From positions 62,001 to 126,000 of the forward strand of contig CAOLHI010001302.1 in NCBI GenBank assembly GCA_948474755.1: DNA of 64,000 nucleotides, in the 5' to 3' direction. This document shows positions 10,285-22,992 of the stretch, in pieces. The position numbers and the translations under genes were made by a program. The stretch is from Ctenosaura bakeri (taxonomy: Eukaryota; Chordata; Lepidosauria; Squamata; Iguanidae). The first letter of the stretch is position 1, and every line of letters begins with the position of its first letter. The notes under the pieces are model-generated. The model was not told where the DNA came from and searched no databases. It worked only from the letters and a program-made list of their open reading frames with translations.

Positions 10285-12182
10285 TTCTTTTTTTATTATT
10301 ATTTCCATATTTTTATTGAAAATTTAGTTACATAAAAAAAAACCCTGAGTGGATATACATCATTATTGACATATCTTACTCTCCCCCCATTTCCTTGCCT
10401 ATATCCCCAGTTGAATCTAATTTGTTTCCATTTACAGAAGAGAAGAATTTCCATTTACATACATTTCCATTTCCATAAGAAAAGAACAGTTACATTTCTT
10501 TCTTTCTTTGGTTTCTTATACATTTATGCTTTTATCCAATCTAAGACTCTTTTCCATTCCCTTTCAAAGTTCTGGATAGGTTTGTTTTTCAAAGAGAATG
10601 CTAATTTTTCTGTCTCTACCACATCTAGAACTTTTAGTTTCCACTTTCCTAAGCCAATATCTATTTTTTCTTTCCAATGTTGGGCATATGTCAAGCTTGC
10701 AACTGTTATCAAATATAACAATATCTTCTGGTGGTTTCTTACCTCCTTATGTTGGCCTAGGATATTTAACAAATAAAATTCCAGTATAATTTCAAAATGT
10801 ACTTTACATTTTTTTTGAATTTCATCATGTACTCCCTTCCAGAATTTTCTTGCACTCTTACAAGTCCACCACATATGAAAAAAGGACCCAATCTTTTCAT
10901 TATATTTCCAACACTTCACATTCCCATTCTTAGCTATTTTTTGTAATCTTTCAGGGGTCATGTACCACCTAGAAAGGATTTTATAGAAGTTTTCTCTTAA
11001 ATTGAAGTTTGGAGTAAATTTTATGTCTGCTTTCCATGCTTTCTCCCAGACTTCTAATTCAACTGAGTGTCCCACATTTCTGGGCCCATCTAAGCATCAT
11101 ATCTTTGACTACTTCTGGTTCCATTTCTCTTTTCAACAATAATTTGTAAAATTTAGAAATTCTCTCCTTTTGATTTTCCTTCATCAATAAATCTAATTCA
11201 TTCTCTTTTCTCTCAAACTTGTATAGTTTTTGATCCATTTTAAATCTTTCTTTGTCGCCATGGGAACCAGTTCAACTCATGTCCATCAGCCTTTAATTCT
11301 TCTACTGTATACATTCTCAGTTTATCCCCCTCCCATTTCAATATATCTTGATATGTTAATAAATTTCCTTATTTTGTTAGGGCAATTTTATATGCTTCTT
11401 GTGGTGAAGTCCATATTGGGAGTTTTGTATAATATTTCCGCTTTATTTTAGCCAGACCTTTAACAATGTCTTCCAGATGCAATTATTATTAAACTCTTTA
11501 TTCACCCCTACTCTATCATAAGTATCTATGCCATCCAAATCTATTATTAACTTCTTCCAATTCTTTCATAGTTGTTCTCTCTAGTTGAATCCAGTCTTTG
11601 ATCCAATCTAAACAACATGAGTAATAAGAAATTTTCAATGATGGTGGATCAAGTCCTCCTCTCTCTTTTGCATCCTGGAGTGTTTTAAACCTTATTCTCA
11701 GTTTTTTTTCCTTGCCAAATAAATTTTTGAAGATCTTTTTTCCCATTCTTTAAATATCTTCTCTCTTCCTGTTATTGGTAAGTTCTGAAAAAGGAACATA
11801 CGTTTCAGTAATAATGACATTTTAAAAGCATTTATTCTTCCCAGGAGAGATAAATTTAAATATTTCCATTTTTCCATGTCATTTTTAATCTCTTTCCATA
11901 TCTTCAAATAATTTTTTCAAATAATTCTTGATTCTTTTTCGTTAATATAATTCCTACATATTTTGTTTTCTTAGTTAATTGGCATCCAGATCTGCTCTCC
12001 AAATCAGCTTGCTCTTTTTAAGTCATGTTTAATGTCATCATCATTGTCTTTTCTTTGTTTATCTTATATCCTGCCACTTGTCCATATCTTTGCAGAGTTT
12101 CCATCAATGCTTGAATTGATTCTTGTGGGTCCCCCAAAAATATGACTACATCATCTGCGAAAGCTTTTAGTCCTTAGTGATG
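10285..12182 (-). mobile_element. L1-type LINE, 5'-truncated, minus strand
   Basis: This is a 5'-truncated copy of an L1-clade retrotransposon, 3' end at about 10285 (T-rich on the plus strand), 5' break at about 12182 just upstream of the RT active site. The reverse-transcriptase catalytic FADD block lies at 12150-12161 on the minus strand. It is followed by the fingers/thumb region (KINKEKT-like), the RxxLLGRINAFKMSLL block at about 11780-11900, and the Cys-rich C-terminus. Order and spacing match the plus-strand L1 at 62218-63902, but the sequences are clearly diverged, so this is a different or older subfamily. Confidence 0.9.
10524..11907 (-). pseudogene. L1 ORF2 C-terminal remnant
   Basis: Pieces of ORF2 remain open: 11907-11698 and 11746-11516 in different frames, and 183 codons from 11075 to 10524. 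The last holds the C-terminal zinc-knuckle-like region, reading CWKYNEKIGSFFHMWWTC. In the plus-strand L1 of this window the equivalent reads CWKC...H...C, so the second cysteine is tyrosine here. Stops and frameshifts separate the pieces. No functional product is expected. Confidence 0.85.
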
Positions 12183-12490
12183 TTCAATAACTTTCATTTT
12201 GGTTTGCAAATCCCACATCCCACACTATTTGTATGCTGAATCCTGGCCTCTGTTCAACAGATAAATTGTGGTGTTTTAAACACAATCCAATCAACATTCT
12301 GAATGATCCTGGATTTAAGGGGAATACATTACCTTCTGTTGGATCAGGGCCAATATTATTAACTTTTGCTATGTACCTTGCTATGATGATGATTTTTTCC
12401 CCCCTGGGGGCACACATTTGTACTGTTAATGATCTAAAAATATCAAAAAAATTGGGAGTTTTTTCTCCTATGTTATCTGTTTGACAGTTA
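12183..12490. other. Unassigned segment abutting the L1 5' break
   Basis: This segment does not correspond to the ORF2 part that should come next: the plus-strand L1 has RQGCPLSPLLF there. So it is not simply more L1. Both strands are open for 77-83 codons (minus 12184-12417, plus 12233-12484). I recognise neither product. It may be the older sequence into which the L1 inserted. Confidence 0.3.
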
Positions 12491-12892
12491 TCTTTTAGTC
12501 AGAAAGATTTCTTCTATTACATGTATCACAATCTTCATTGAGTCACTCTTCTCAGAGAAAAAAGTACTAAACCCACAGCTATTATCACAAGATTTCACAA
12601 ACATTCTGTTGGTAAATACAGAAAGATTATATTAATTTACTAGCTGGGATATTTTTGATATAATTATTTTAATATAATTGTTTCTCCAACAGTTCACAAC
12701 TTAAATAAATATCACAAGTTAAAACTAGCAAAAGGTCTTCTTCAAACACCAATGTCACATTCATCTGTGGTATTTCCTGAATATTTTTTTTTCAAATTCC
12801 ACAGTATTAACATAAGCCTATATGGTATTGATAGTTTCAACTAGATTAGACACATTGAATTAATGAGATTAGTATGAGTGCTGACATGGGTG
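12491..12892. other. No gene seen
   Basis: The stretch is AT-rich and I recognise no repeat family or coding region. Confidence 0.5.
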
Positions 12893-13085
12893 TGAGTGTG
12901 CCTTCACAGGAATCTCTAAGGAAAGAAAGACTCAGAGATGGTTTACCATTGACTTCTCATAAAATACAACCAGCAACACCTAATATTCCTTGCATCTCTC
13001 CCATCCAAGTACTAACCAGAGTTGAGCTTGTTTAACTTCCAATATCAGATGAGATCTGGTGCCTTCAGGGTATTTAGGTTCTAAA
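12893..13085 (-). mobile_element. 5S-rRNA-derived SINE (minus strand)
   Basis: The block at 12996-13078 is recognisably the reverse complement of vertebrate 5S rRNA: CTCCCATCCAAGTACTAACC, then a TTAACTTCCAATATCAGATG block, GAGATCTGGTGCCTTCAGGG, and TATTTAGG. This includes the internal control region. The SINE body extends toward 12893 through a GAGATGGTTTACCATTGACTT block. The same element recurs at 37395 and 53690. Confidence 0.75.
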
Positions 13086-13244
13086 TATTGACACTGAGTA
13101 ATTGAACCAAAGAGTTGAGAAAACAATAGGATTCAGGCCACAATAGTGGAATTCGAAGTTGTTTTAGCTCTGACTGGTGACATACAGTGGAGCAGTTCAG
13201 AGTATAGCTATTGTCCTCAGTCCTGTACTTGCTGCTTCTTCACT

Positions 13245-13450
13245 GTGGCTATTTCTGCACTAGCCTGTTATAGTGCTATTATTCCACTTTCAACCTCCTG
13301 TGGAATCCTGGGGTTTGCAGTTTAGGGAGGGGCTTTAGAATTCACAGCCAGAGAGCTCTTTGGCCCCAGCAAACTATAAACCCCAGAATTCCAAAGGAAG
13401 TTGAAAGTGGAATAATAGCACTATAACAGGCTAGTGCAGAAATGGCCTAA
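13245..13450. mobile_element. Foldback MITE, family A, with matched arms
   Basis: A complete palindromic copy of about 205 bp. Left arm: TATTTCTGCACTAGCCTG, TTATAGTGCTATTATTCCAC. Right arm, read on the other strand: CATTTCTGCACTAGCCTG, TTATAGTGCTATTATTCCAC. Both arms carry AGCC where most copies have ACAC. There is no ORF. Confidence 0.9.
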
Positions 13451-14985
13451 GGTCAGCTCTAACATTATGCATAGAGCTTGTATGTGTATATTGCAATTGG
13501 GCTTAGGGCTGGCCTATTTTGCTACCTAAGACAAAGGACAAGTTGATGACTCCATCCTACATTTCATAACCAGGAGATGATTGTATTGGTATTAGGGATG
13601 GCTTCACACACTAATCAAGAATGTACCCCCCTCCCCCCAAAAAAGAGTCAGCCTGTTCTTTTTTGGTTTGCTGCGTGTATGTGTACTTGGCTTCCCACAT
13701 GGTACATATTTTACAAAAATACAGTTTTGGGTAGAAACACTTGGTGCTTCACTTTCCAATCTTGGTAGTAAGAATTCTCATAGCATTTGATGAATTATCA
13801 GTGGGCTAGTTCACCATATTGAGCTGTTATGACCATAAATGAGACATTGCTGAAATTTCTCCATCTTTAACTGGCAGTTGAATTTTATTTCAGCATTGAT
13901 GATAGGATATTCCCCTACTGCACTGGAAGACAGCTGGTTGAAGGATAAGTACAAGACATGGGATAGCAAAATTGTCCGTCCTCAGATTTGTAGCCAGTTG
14001 GTCTTGGAAAGCAAAATAGAAGTAATGGTACTACTATCAGGATCAAGATGAGTGCAAGCTCTTGGCCATATGTAGTAACCATGGGCCCCATTTTGTGGTC
14101 CCCACAGGAAGTGAAATCCCAGTTTACTTCCTTTGGGAGAAAAAGTCTGTCTCAGAGAGAGGCAAAATGATGGGAAATTACTTCTCACACCTATTAGTGG
14201 ATGCTGGGGGCATGTGGGATAAAAAAAAAAATGAAGAGATTTTTGTGGATCTGCAAAAAACAGTACACAGCTGTTCACAGTCCTCTGGGGAAGGTGAAGT
14301 CCCTGAATGCCAACAGTTACCCATCTCTCATTTATATCATGGGGAATGAAGTGACAAAGTTGTAATCATCTAGAGAATGAAGTGCTACAGGGGATGTTCT
14401 TTCACTCTCTTTTTACTCTTTAAATTCTGAGCTGCAAAGTTGCATAACTAGGAGTTCTGAGTAGTGGCACAAGCTGCCTTATTGCAACCTGTTACAATCT
14501 ATTTTAAAGCAAATTTCATTGCAAAGTGGGGTAGAAATTGTCTAAATAAATCATTTAAAAATGTCCTTCCAATTTATAGTGAGAAAATTTAGATCTGAGC
14601 CATTAGATTATTTATTTATTTCCCTTCTCCTACAAAGCCAAAACTACCTCACAAAATTAGTTAAAGCAAGTGTACTAAATGTCAATTGAAATAGACATAA
14701 TTAAATAGCAGAAATTGTTTAAAATAGTGACTGCATCCATCCTACATTCCCTTCCGTTCAGTCCATCTCCTGAGAAGACTAGTAAAACTTCTAGTATCTC
14801 TACTATAAGTGCTATTTCAGAAAACATCTATATGGCGTCTGAATCAAACTGACTCAATGCCATTCAATCTTCACAAGTGTAGTGGAAAAGTTCTTATTGC
14901 TCCTTGAAACATACATTTTATTGATGGACTCACAACTCTACTTTATGAGACTCGAGAGAGATAGCTGTGTCATACAGGCTGTTCT
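13451..14985. other. No gene seen
   Basis: There are small overlapping open frames on both strands (13982-14349), but they show no recognisable product. No repeat family is recognised. Confidence 0.45.
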
Positions 14986-14989
14986 TGAA

Positions 14990-15480
14990 TAAGGTGGTTA
15001 AAGGACTGAGCCTTGCCTTTCTGATTTAAACAACTAGGATGGCATATTTGTTAATTCAGAGAATAACAAAGCCACTGCACAGAGTGTCACAATACAATTT
15101 TCCATTTCTCTGCTTGACCCTATTAGCTTTTGCTTCCACGGCAGTAAATTCAATTTTCCCAACCCTGTATTTGGTTAAAAACTCTGTTCTTTTAAATGAA
15201 ATGAAGATTGTGTTTTCATTTTTGCTTGTCTTGCTCCAATTACCCTATTATTTTAGGCTTTGCAGAGAAGAGACTATACCAGCCTACCTGAAATTTGCTC
15301 AATGTCACATGAAACATCATTAATTCTCACTCTCCCATTCTTCTAATTAAGGAGCTGGGATTAGAGCCCCCTGTCCCTCAGGAGGCTAATGCTTTTGCAT
15401 GTGACAATTTAGGCTTCAGGAAATAAAACAAGGTAGGCGGTCAAATGAGTGCAATTCTTACCTTGATTGTGAAATTGCTC
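14990..15480. other. Possible conserved non-coding element (appearance only)
   Basis: This is a repeat-free stretch with a compositional feel unlike its neighbours: ATTTGTTAATTCAGAG, AGCTGGGATTAGAGCCCCCT, and GGAGGCTAATGCTTTTGCATG with TAAT homeodomain-type cores and an octamer-like ATGCTTTTGCAT. A 94-codon open frame (15039-15323) overlaps it but shows no recognisable domain. The call is inference only; conservation cannot be judged without an alignment. Confidence 0.2.
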
Positions 15481-18420
15481 TGAGAAAGCATTATGCCCTT
15501 GGTTGTCTTTGATGGATTATCCATTCAGTATTCAGGGCTTCGTTCATCTATTATTGACCAAGGAAAGGATGAGCTACAGATGGCCCAGGCTTTTACAGCA
15601 CTGAGGAGAAATGTAACCGTTTATTTGCTTTTGTGTATGCAAGCAGTTATGTTTCACAAATCAAAGAATAAAAATAACTTTGAGGGGCATCAGCATCCGG
15701 CACCCTGTTTATAAAATCAGGAGCATCCAGAAGGACTTACAACACTTCCATAATAATCATTAGGGAAAACAGTTAAGCAGAAAATGAGAAACTAGACACC
15801 CAGGGGCTGAAAGGAGCTCTCTGCCAAATATTTACGCATGTGTTTGTTTCCATCAGTGCTGGAGAATATGTCACTTTCCTAATATTCTTCTTCATTCTTC
15901 AGCATTGGTGAATAGGATGAATGAGAGCTACAGTCCAATAGTATCTAGATGGTCATGTGTTTTCTGCCTTTGATTTAAATATGTACTCCATCATATCATA
16001 CAGATTTCAAATACATTGTACGAAAGGAGAGATTGATTACAAAGTGGTTAACAATAAATAGTTACTGAATTGTTATTGATACAGATATCAAACTTTAACA
16101 ATTAATTAAACTGTTAGCCTCTTTCTATCATACTTCTCAAATATGGGATGATCTTCCCAATAAAGCTATTCTTATATAATATATGAGTGTGTGTATAATA
16201 TGGTTTTATGTTTTTCTCCAAAAGTCTCAGATACTTCATCTCAGTAGGATCCCTGATTTCCCCAACCCCAGATTTCACTTTTGGTGAAATTCTGCTCACA
16301 GTTCAAGTCAGGATTTGTGAGATTTCCTCAAGATATTTCAGTCTGTTGAGAAATAGTTCCCTTCTTTCTTTCACTATTTCAATTCTAACATTTACAAAAA
16401 ATCTTACTTTCAGCTAAATCATCATATAGAGTTTTGAAACTTGTGATAAGTCCTCAACCTGACTAAATTCTTAAATTATGGTTAAAATCCCATGAAAATG
16501 TTTTTGTTTTGAAAATAGAAACCAATTGGTTGCAGTTTGGTGGTTTTACTGTTATCTTTATTGTGTTAAGAAGTGTGTTACCATGCTACTCAGTGTAAGA
16601 ATTTAGGGGAAGGGGAAAAGATAAGTGTTGTGTGAGACAGTGTAGTGCTCACCTTGTAATCTTTTACAAAGTGGATGTGACCTGGATATTGTCATGGAAA
16701 GAATATTCAAAATATATTCAAAATATATTTGAAAAATGGTGGGAAAAACATTTTCAGCAGTTTGCATAGAAAAACAGATGTTCTGCACAGGAAATTGCTC
16801 ATAAATAAAATGCGGAAAATGGCAGAGATTTTGACGAATTTAAGATAAATATAAAGAAATCCAGACAAGAGCAACATTAAAGTATAAATTCTACCATACT
16901 GAATTAGAAAATTGACTGCCTGTCATCTTTTCTTTTTCCTCATTGTACAAGCTTGCTAAATATCTTAACTATGTTTTTTTTTAGTTAACTCTCTCTCTCT
17001 CTCTCTCTTTTTTTTAATGGGGTTCTGCCCTCACACAGTAGGGCTCTATTAGCTCTCACCAACAACCCATTTATTTGGAGGTATCTGCTGTTATCAGAAC
17101 CATATACTTAAGTGGAATTTGTTTCACACCAGTGTTTGGGGGATTGGGCTACCTCTGAGAACAAGGATTCTGATGGTGAGGCAGGCTAAGCAGATAATAA
17201 GGGATCCTACTGTGATCTGTATGCTGCTGTGAGCTACTACAATGAAGCAAGCTTGATCCTGTGTTAACCTCAGTGACTGAATATTTGTCTGCTTTCTAAA
17301 GCTTCCTTTTCGTCCTAAGAGCCAGAATCCTTATACAGGGTTCATCTGAGTGACAATAACAAAACAGACTCTTCAAAATAAGAAGTCCCACTGTGAAGGA
17401 TACAAATATGCAGCTATACATAAATATCCTTGGAAGAAAAGGACACCTGTTTGCAAATGGTCTGTGTGAAAATGCATAGGAAAGTTTAATAGCTGTAGTG
17501 ACAAGAATTAAATTAGGTATCATTGCGTATCATATAAATAGCTTTGCAATTTGCTTTTCTGAGCAAGTATGGACACAGCCCTCTAGAAATTGTCCAATGA
17601 GTAGGTTCAAGATTAATGAAAAAGAAAGAACCATAAACTCATAATTAGGGCCAGACTGAGGGTCATGTAAAAAAAAAAAAAGTCATGCATTTGTGTGGCA
17701 TGAGCAGGAGTTGAACAGAAATGTAAATGAAAGTTGGTGCAAGCTTGGTGTTAGTTGAGGATCTAAAATCCTGAAGGGCTGTAGAATTGTACACATCTCA
17801 GTTTCACGTTAAGGTCTTCAACCTGTTTTTATTAATTAATTCATTTAATAATGCATAAAATGCTTTGTCTTTCATCAAGATTATACCGTTTATGGACTTC
17901 TCTGGATATTATTGAATTCTAGACTCATGATAGCTTCTGCAAAAGTAGTAGCAGAGTGTTCTGGAATATATATGAATTTGAGGCGAACCCAAGACATTTT
18001 GATATCCTCAGGTGAATATCAGATTAGTGTCCTACATGTCACTCATTGAAGACAGGATGCTTGGCATCCAATGTTTGACAAGTCATTTTGGCACACGAGG
18101 CAGCAAATTTCACAAGATCCTTTTTCTATTCTTGCCAATAAAAATACAATAACAATGTAAATTACCTACTCTTTGTTCCCTTTTCAATATCTGGTGCCTG
18201 AAGCTACTGACATACACTACCTAATGAGTTGGGTTTGTACTCTAAGCAATAATTGTCAGGTCAGCTACCTCTGGCCTTAGGAGCTTTTATGGCTTTTACA
18301 TACAATAATAAATAGAATGGCTGACCTCATGCGTGAGTGTGTGCTAGTCTTGAGGATGAACAATTACTTATTTATTGTTAACTATTTATAGGCCACCCTG
18401 TATCAGAAGTGGAGTGAAAA
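15481..18420. other. No gene seen; short (CT)n tract
   Basis: This long stretch has no recognisable coding region. It holds a (CT)n(T)n tract at 16990-17016 and an oligo-A run at about 17669-17681. Confidence 0.45.
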
Positions 18421-18422
18421 AA

Positions 18423-18455
18423 AATAGAGAGAGAAAGAGAGAGAGAGAGAGAGGA
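18423..18455. repeat. (GA)n-rich microsatellite
   Basis: This is an interrupted GA repeat. Confidence 0.85.
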
Positions 18456-18716
18456 AGAAAGAGAGATTTAGTGGCACACAATAACAACAACAAAAATAGA
18501 TAGATTAATTCTCTTCCCCCACACACTGCAGTGTACAAGTATTTTAAACAATTTAACAATTGAAACAAATTAGAACAATTTTAAATCATGTACCTGGACT
18601 GATTTTGGCAAAATCATTAGAGTCTAATGGCCTCTGCTTTAACTTGTCATCAGAATGGCATGTCTGCTTTAATTTGGTGCCAGAATGAAGCAAGTGTGCC
18701 AAGGGAATGTCCAAGG

Positions 18717-18896
18717 GAACCACATGCCACAACTGAGTCAGACCACCAGTCCATCTGTCCTGAGCCAGGCCTTGGCAGGACTTTTCTCAGCCCTTCTTCC
18801 TACGAGCCCATTAACTTGAAGTGCCAGGAGTTATAAACCTGGTCCTTTCTGTATGCAAAGCATGCACTCTCTGCCACTGAGCTATGGCCCTGGGGG
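18717..18896 (-). mobile_element. tRNA-derived SINE (minus strand)
   Basis: On the minus strand the head at 18896-18840 reads GGGCCATAGCTCAGTGGCAG, then TGCATGCTTTGCATACAGAA, a good A-box region. The tail end near 18717-18760 carries TGGACTGGTGGTCTGACTCA, the usual end block of this SINE. A plus-strand end fragment of the same family (ACTGGACTAGATGGACTTTG, then CTGATTCAGTAAAACAGTTC) follows at about 18975-19035. Confidence 0.7.
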
Positions 18897-19199
18897 ATAA
18901 ACAAAAGGGGAAAGCCATCACTGACATGCCCTGCTTGTGAACTCCCAGAGCTTCTGACTGGCTACTGTTCTAACTTGAAAACAGAACACTGGACTAGATG
19001 GACTTTGCTCTGATTCAGTAAAACAGTTCTTAGGTTTTTATTTTTCTCAGCACCTCTCTTTAGAAATTAACCTTCCTGTGTTGGTGCTCCTTTTGTTTGG
19101 AAGAGACATCTCTGTACCTATGGCAGATGTCTGGTGGAGCTTACAAATGCAATTCTGACCTCGGCAGTTAATCTGATTCTCAAGCAGTGCACGATCAGA

Positions 19200-19520
19200 C
19201 TGATGTGAGCAGACAGCACTTAAGCCCAGGTGTCATCACCGAGCATACCTCTTGACACAAAATGCGACTTGACAGCTCTTATTGTTCAGTTTCCCTTCTC
19301 CCTGTGCTTCTTCCTCCCTTAACTGGAAATGTTTTAGGTACAGACTATTTGCTCAGGACATATGGAAGTCCACAATAGCAAGTACCCCCTATTGACAGCC
19401 TTTGGTGCATTTAATGTTCACTTGACCCTCATGCGTGTGCTCAGATGAGATATTATTTTGCCTCATTGACTATCATTTCTCCCTTATTGCATTATGAGAA
19501 TCCCAAGAATGTTGCAAGTT
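19200..19520. other. Possible conserved non-coding element (appearance only)
   Basis: This is repeat-free sequence with motif-like clusters: CCCAGGTGTCATCACCGAGC with a T-box-like core, CTATTGACAGCCTTTGG, GCATTTAATGTTCACTTGACC, and CTCATTGACTATCATTTCTCC. It has no open frame of note. The call rests on appearance and needs alignment. Confidence 0.2.
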
Positions 19521-19718
19521 TTATAGGAATAGGAAGAAGTATCAACAAAGTCAACAAAGTTAAAGTGTTACTTTTTCAGGCAGTACTTTCAATTACCTTT
19601 TGAAAATTAAGAACCCCACCAGTTCTACCAGGTATTTCAATATATTTATGCAGTTGATGCCGTGTTTCCTTCATTTACTGTACATATTGTGTGTATGTGT
19701 ACATTTGCATGCATACAT

Positions 19719-19747
19719 GCACACACACACACACACATACACACACA
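19719..19747. repeat. (CA)n microsatellite
   Basis: This is a CA dinucleotide repeat with one ATA interruption. Confidence 0.9.
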
Positions 19748-22556
19748 AATTCTTTTGTATTAGAACTAGCCAAATGCAAACATTCTAGCAGAAACCATTG
19801 GTCTTGGCTCCTTTGCATAGGAAGAAAAAGTTTATGTTAGGAGGTGGCAGTTGACTGGTATCATTGGGAGAATATTTGTGGCAAATGTCATCACTGCTCA
19901 CTACAGTGCAGCAGGGTTATCAAAGCACCCTGCCACACACTATAGCTATGCCCTTCTTTGGAACAGAGTGGGAGACATCCTCTGAGTGACATGAAAATAT
20001 TTATATCTCTTTTTTGGATGAGATGCTAGAAACTAGCTTCTAGTCCTTCATGCTCTCAGAATGACTCCCTAGCAACTTCTAACTGGTGGAGAGGGAAGAA
20101 AGAGTGGAGGTAATCCAGACAATGAAAATCTGGCAACTCTGGTCTCTTAGGGAAGGAAAAGGTGGGTGTTCTCCACCTGGAAGCACTCTGAGCCTGGATT
20201 CTAGTTTGAGCCAAGACTGTTTCTTCATTGTTTGAATTGGATCTTTTCTCCCTTTCCTCCTCATCAGTAATGAGAAACAACAGAAGCCCCTTGCAGGGTT
20301 TGTCAGCTGCTGAGGCAAGAAGAAGACATGGAAATGCACAGAATGTTAATCTGCTCCTGTTCAGTGTAAGATCATGGCCAATGTGTCCTTCTCTTTTAAT
20401 AAATTTCTTTGAGGTCTTTCTGCTTGTTTGTTTGTTTTGCTTTGTTATCTGACATAGGACTGCTGATGTTGGTGGGACAGTTTCAGTGACAGTAGCAAAT
20501 AGGAACAACAAGAATTTTTAAAAAAGCCTTGGGGACACATGTGGACCATCTCTGATCAGAAACAGTGTGTGTTTTCTGAAGCCTAGCTGGACTTACTGCA
20601 AGAGGACCAGGCTGCCATTAAATGGCAACTGTCTATCTGCACTTTTACCATTCAATGGTATACTCAGTCCTAAATTCCAGATGAATTAACATTTACACAG
20701 GTTAACGGAAATAGTCCACTGGCTCTCTCTCCTTCTCTTCTTGCAGGGATAAGTACTTAATAAAATACAGAATTAAAGTAATGAGTACTTCACATTTGTA
20801 CACCCTGAGAGATGTTCAGTTCTGCAGCCAATGTCACTCGTACTAGACTAGCACCTGATAACTGCACAAATTCAGAAAGCTCACTTGAAGAGTATATAAA
20901 TTCTATGTGAAAAGGCATTTCTTTCACAGTGTATTTGTTTCTTGCGTATGTCATCTTTCAAACAAGGAAGACAGGAGACACCAAAGATTAGATAGGTAAA
21001 ATCCTTACAGACTGAAGAAAAAAAATGAGACACTGAAGAAATCTCACAGAATTCTCCTTCGTTAATGGGTATGTGGTACTGATAAAAGGAATTTTGCTAT
21101 TTAATCAGGATTGAACTTTATACTTGTTTCTGAATACTATGTAGCACAATGCTTTTTAAACCAATGATCCCAACCATCTTATTCTCTGTAGCATCTGGCA
21201 GCCTGCAATCAATGTCATTGTTGCAGATGTTCAGAAGGCACACTGCAGCTTTCACTCCAGTGGAGATCAGATGACAATTAAGAATGAATGAAGTCCTTTC
21301 TTGTCCCATAAAACTGTTGACTCTTGGCCTGGTTCCTCAGCTTGGGATGTAGGGTAAGGTGTTTACAGGATGACTACTTAAATCTCTGAAATCTGCTGAT
21401 CTACCTACTGTCTAGCTAATTCGCTGATAATTCTTCTTGCCTGCCACCAGTCCTATATCATACATTCTTTCATTTTCCTTTTCCTAAGAGGTACCAATTT
21501 AATTTAGCTGTGTAACATCATGTGTGACATACAGCCTGTTTTGATCTTGGAGATATATAAGTCTGAATAGGATGAGATTAGCTTGGTTCACTGATTGGAA
21601 ATATCTTACTTGGATGAACAAGTGTCAGCAATCAGAATAATCTCTTCCTGTGAATGTGAGAGGTAGCCAATAGCCAGAACAACATATATTAATATTAGCT
21701 ACTCTCTAGACCAGATGATGGAAATCTATTTTAACTTATAGTTTAGTTGAACATACTGAAGTTTCAAATGCAACTGTTACATTTCAGAGTATAGCTTCTA
21801 TTATCAATATATCAGCAATGATAAGCTAGTCGTAGCTTCAACACTCTGGTCTCCTAGTATGCTAGACAGCTAGTTGACATCATTCATAACACGGAGAGAC
21901 TAGAAAGAACAAGGCAGAATCAACATAGCTATTGAGATAAATCCTAGTAGATAGGTGTGATAAAAGCAGGGGAGGTGACAGTACTACTTACACAAAATAG
22001 CCAGAAGATATGAAATATATTGATAAAAATATTAAAATTTTGTTACATAATGCAATGTTTTATTTTGTGTCACAAAACATGTCTCTGAAACATTTCAAAA
22101 CCTCACTTGGAGATCAAAGGCTTTATCATTAAAATAACCAAAAAATTAAAAAAAAATCTTTGAACAAAAATAACTGTAAAACAGATTCAGTATTTAAATG
22201 AGTGGGTGGGAACTGTGTAAGCAAGAGTGAAATAGACTTTACTTCCCACTTAATCTAGCACTGTATGCCTTTCTCTGCATATTTTTCACTACTGTCACAT
22301 GTAACGCAGAATTCATATGTCAATATGTATATGTGCCATATCCATCTTAGGTTTTTTGCTGACAGATTGTATGTACAGATCTGGGAACAACATTCTACTT
22401 ATTGTTGTGTAAACCTGCTCTATACCTGTCCTCATGGCTTAAATGAGTTCTGTGTAATTTATAGATGAAATCCTATGTATGTCAACTTGAAGTATGACCC
22501 ACTGAATATAATGGGACTGACCTCCTGTTAAGTGTATACATGCAGGTTTGGATTTA
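19748..22556. other. No gene seen
   Basis: The longest open frame here (151 codons, minus strand, 20056-20511) has overlapping open frames on both strands and no recognisable domain, so I do not call it a gene. A short TTTG-rich tract lies at about 20428-20443. Confidence 0.45.
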
Positions 22557-22992
22557 GGCCCTTTTCGCACGCAGTTTCTGTTGCGAGAGGGCCCTTGAGC
22601 ATTGCGTGAATAGGAGCGCCAGTCCGTATGACACACTCCCATTCACGCAACGCTCATGAGCCTAAAGCGGGCCGTGTATGAATTTTTTTTTTTATTTTTG
22701 GCTGGTAGCCAAAAATACTGCGCGGTCGTGCAATGCTCCCAGGGCCCTCATGCACTTACCTGCTGTGTGGTGCATCGGATGAGCCGGGCTGGTCGCACTT
22801 CCTCCCCCAGCGCAGCCTACAGCTCCCGGGCTATGCTGCAGAAGGAAGGGGCAGGGTGCTAGCGCAACGGTTGTGTGACCAGGAAGCAAGCTGCGGGATG
22901 AAGGAGCAGGGAAGTGGCAGCGTTCCTACTGAGGCTTTTCGTGCGAAAGCCCCCCCCCAGCCATGCAAACGGGTAACGTGCGAAAAGGGCCT
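22557..22992 (+). mobile_element. Terminal-inverted-repeat element, family B, copy 1
   Basis: A GC-richer element of about 435 bp, starting AGGCCCTTTTCGCACGC and ending GTGCGAAAAGGGCC. The flanking 8-mers TTGGATTT and TTAGATTG agree at 6 of 8 positions, as expected of an old hAT target duplication. Inside, a 10-bp perfect hairpin at 22694-22716 has ATTTTTGGCT and AGCCAAAAAT arms around a 3-base loop. There is no transposase frame; the overlapping small open frames on both strands are a by-product of base composition. Related copies lie at 51893 and 55949. Confidence 0.75.

Noticed and set aside
12996..13078. Possible 5S rRNA gene on the minus strand
   Set aside because: Only part of 5S is present, it is diverged, and it continues into a SINE body; two similar copies occur in the window.
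20056..20511. 151-codon minus-strand frame
   Set aside because: Overlapping frames are open on both strands; no domain or gene structure is visible.
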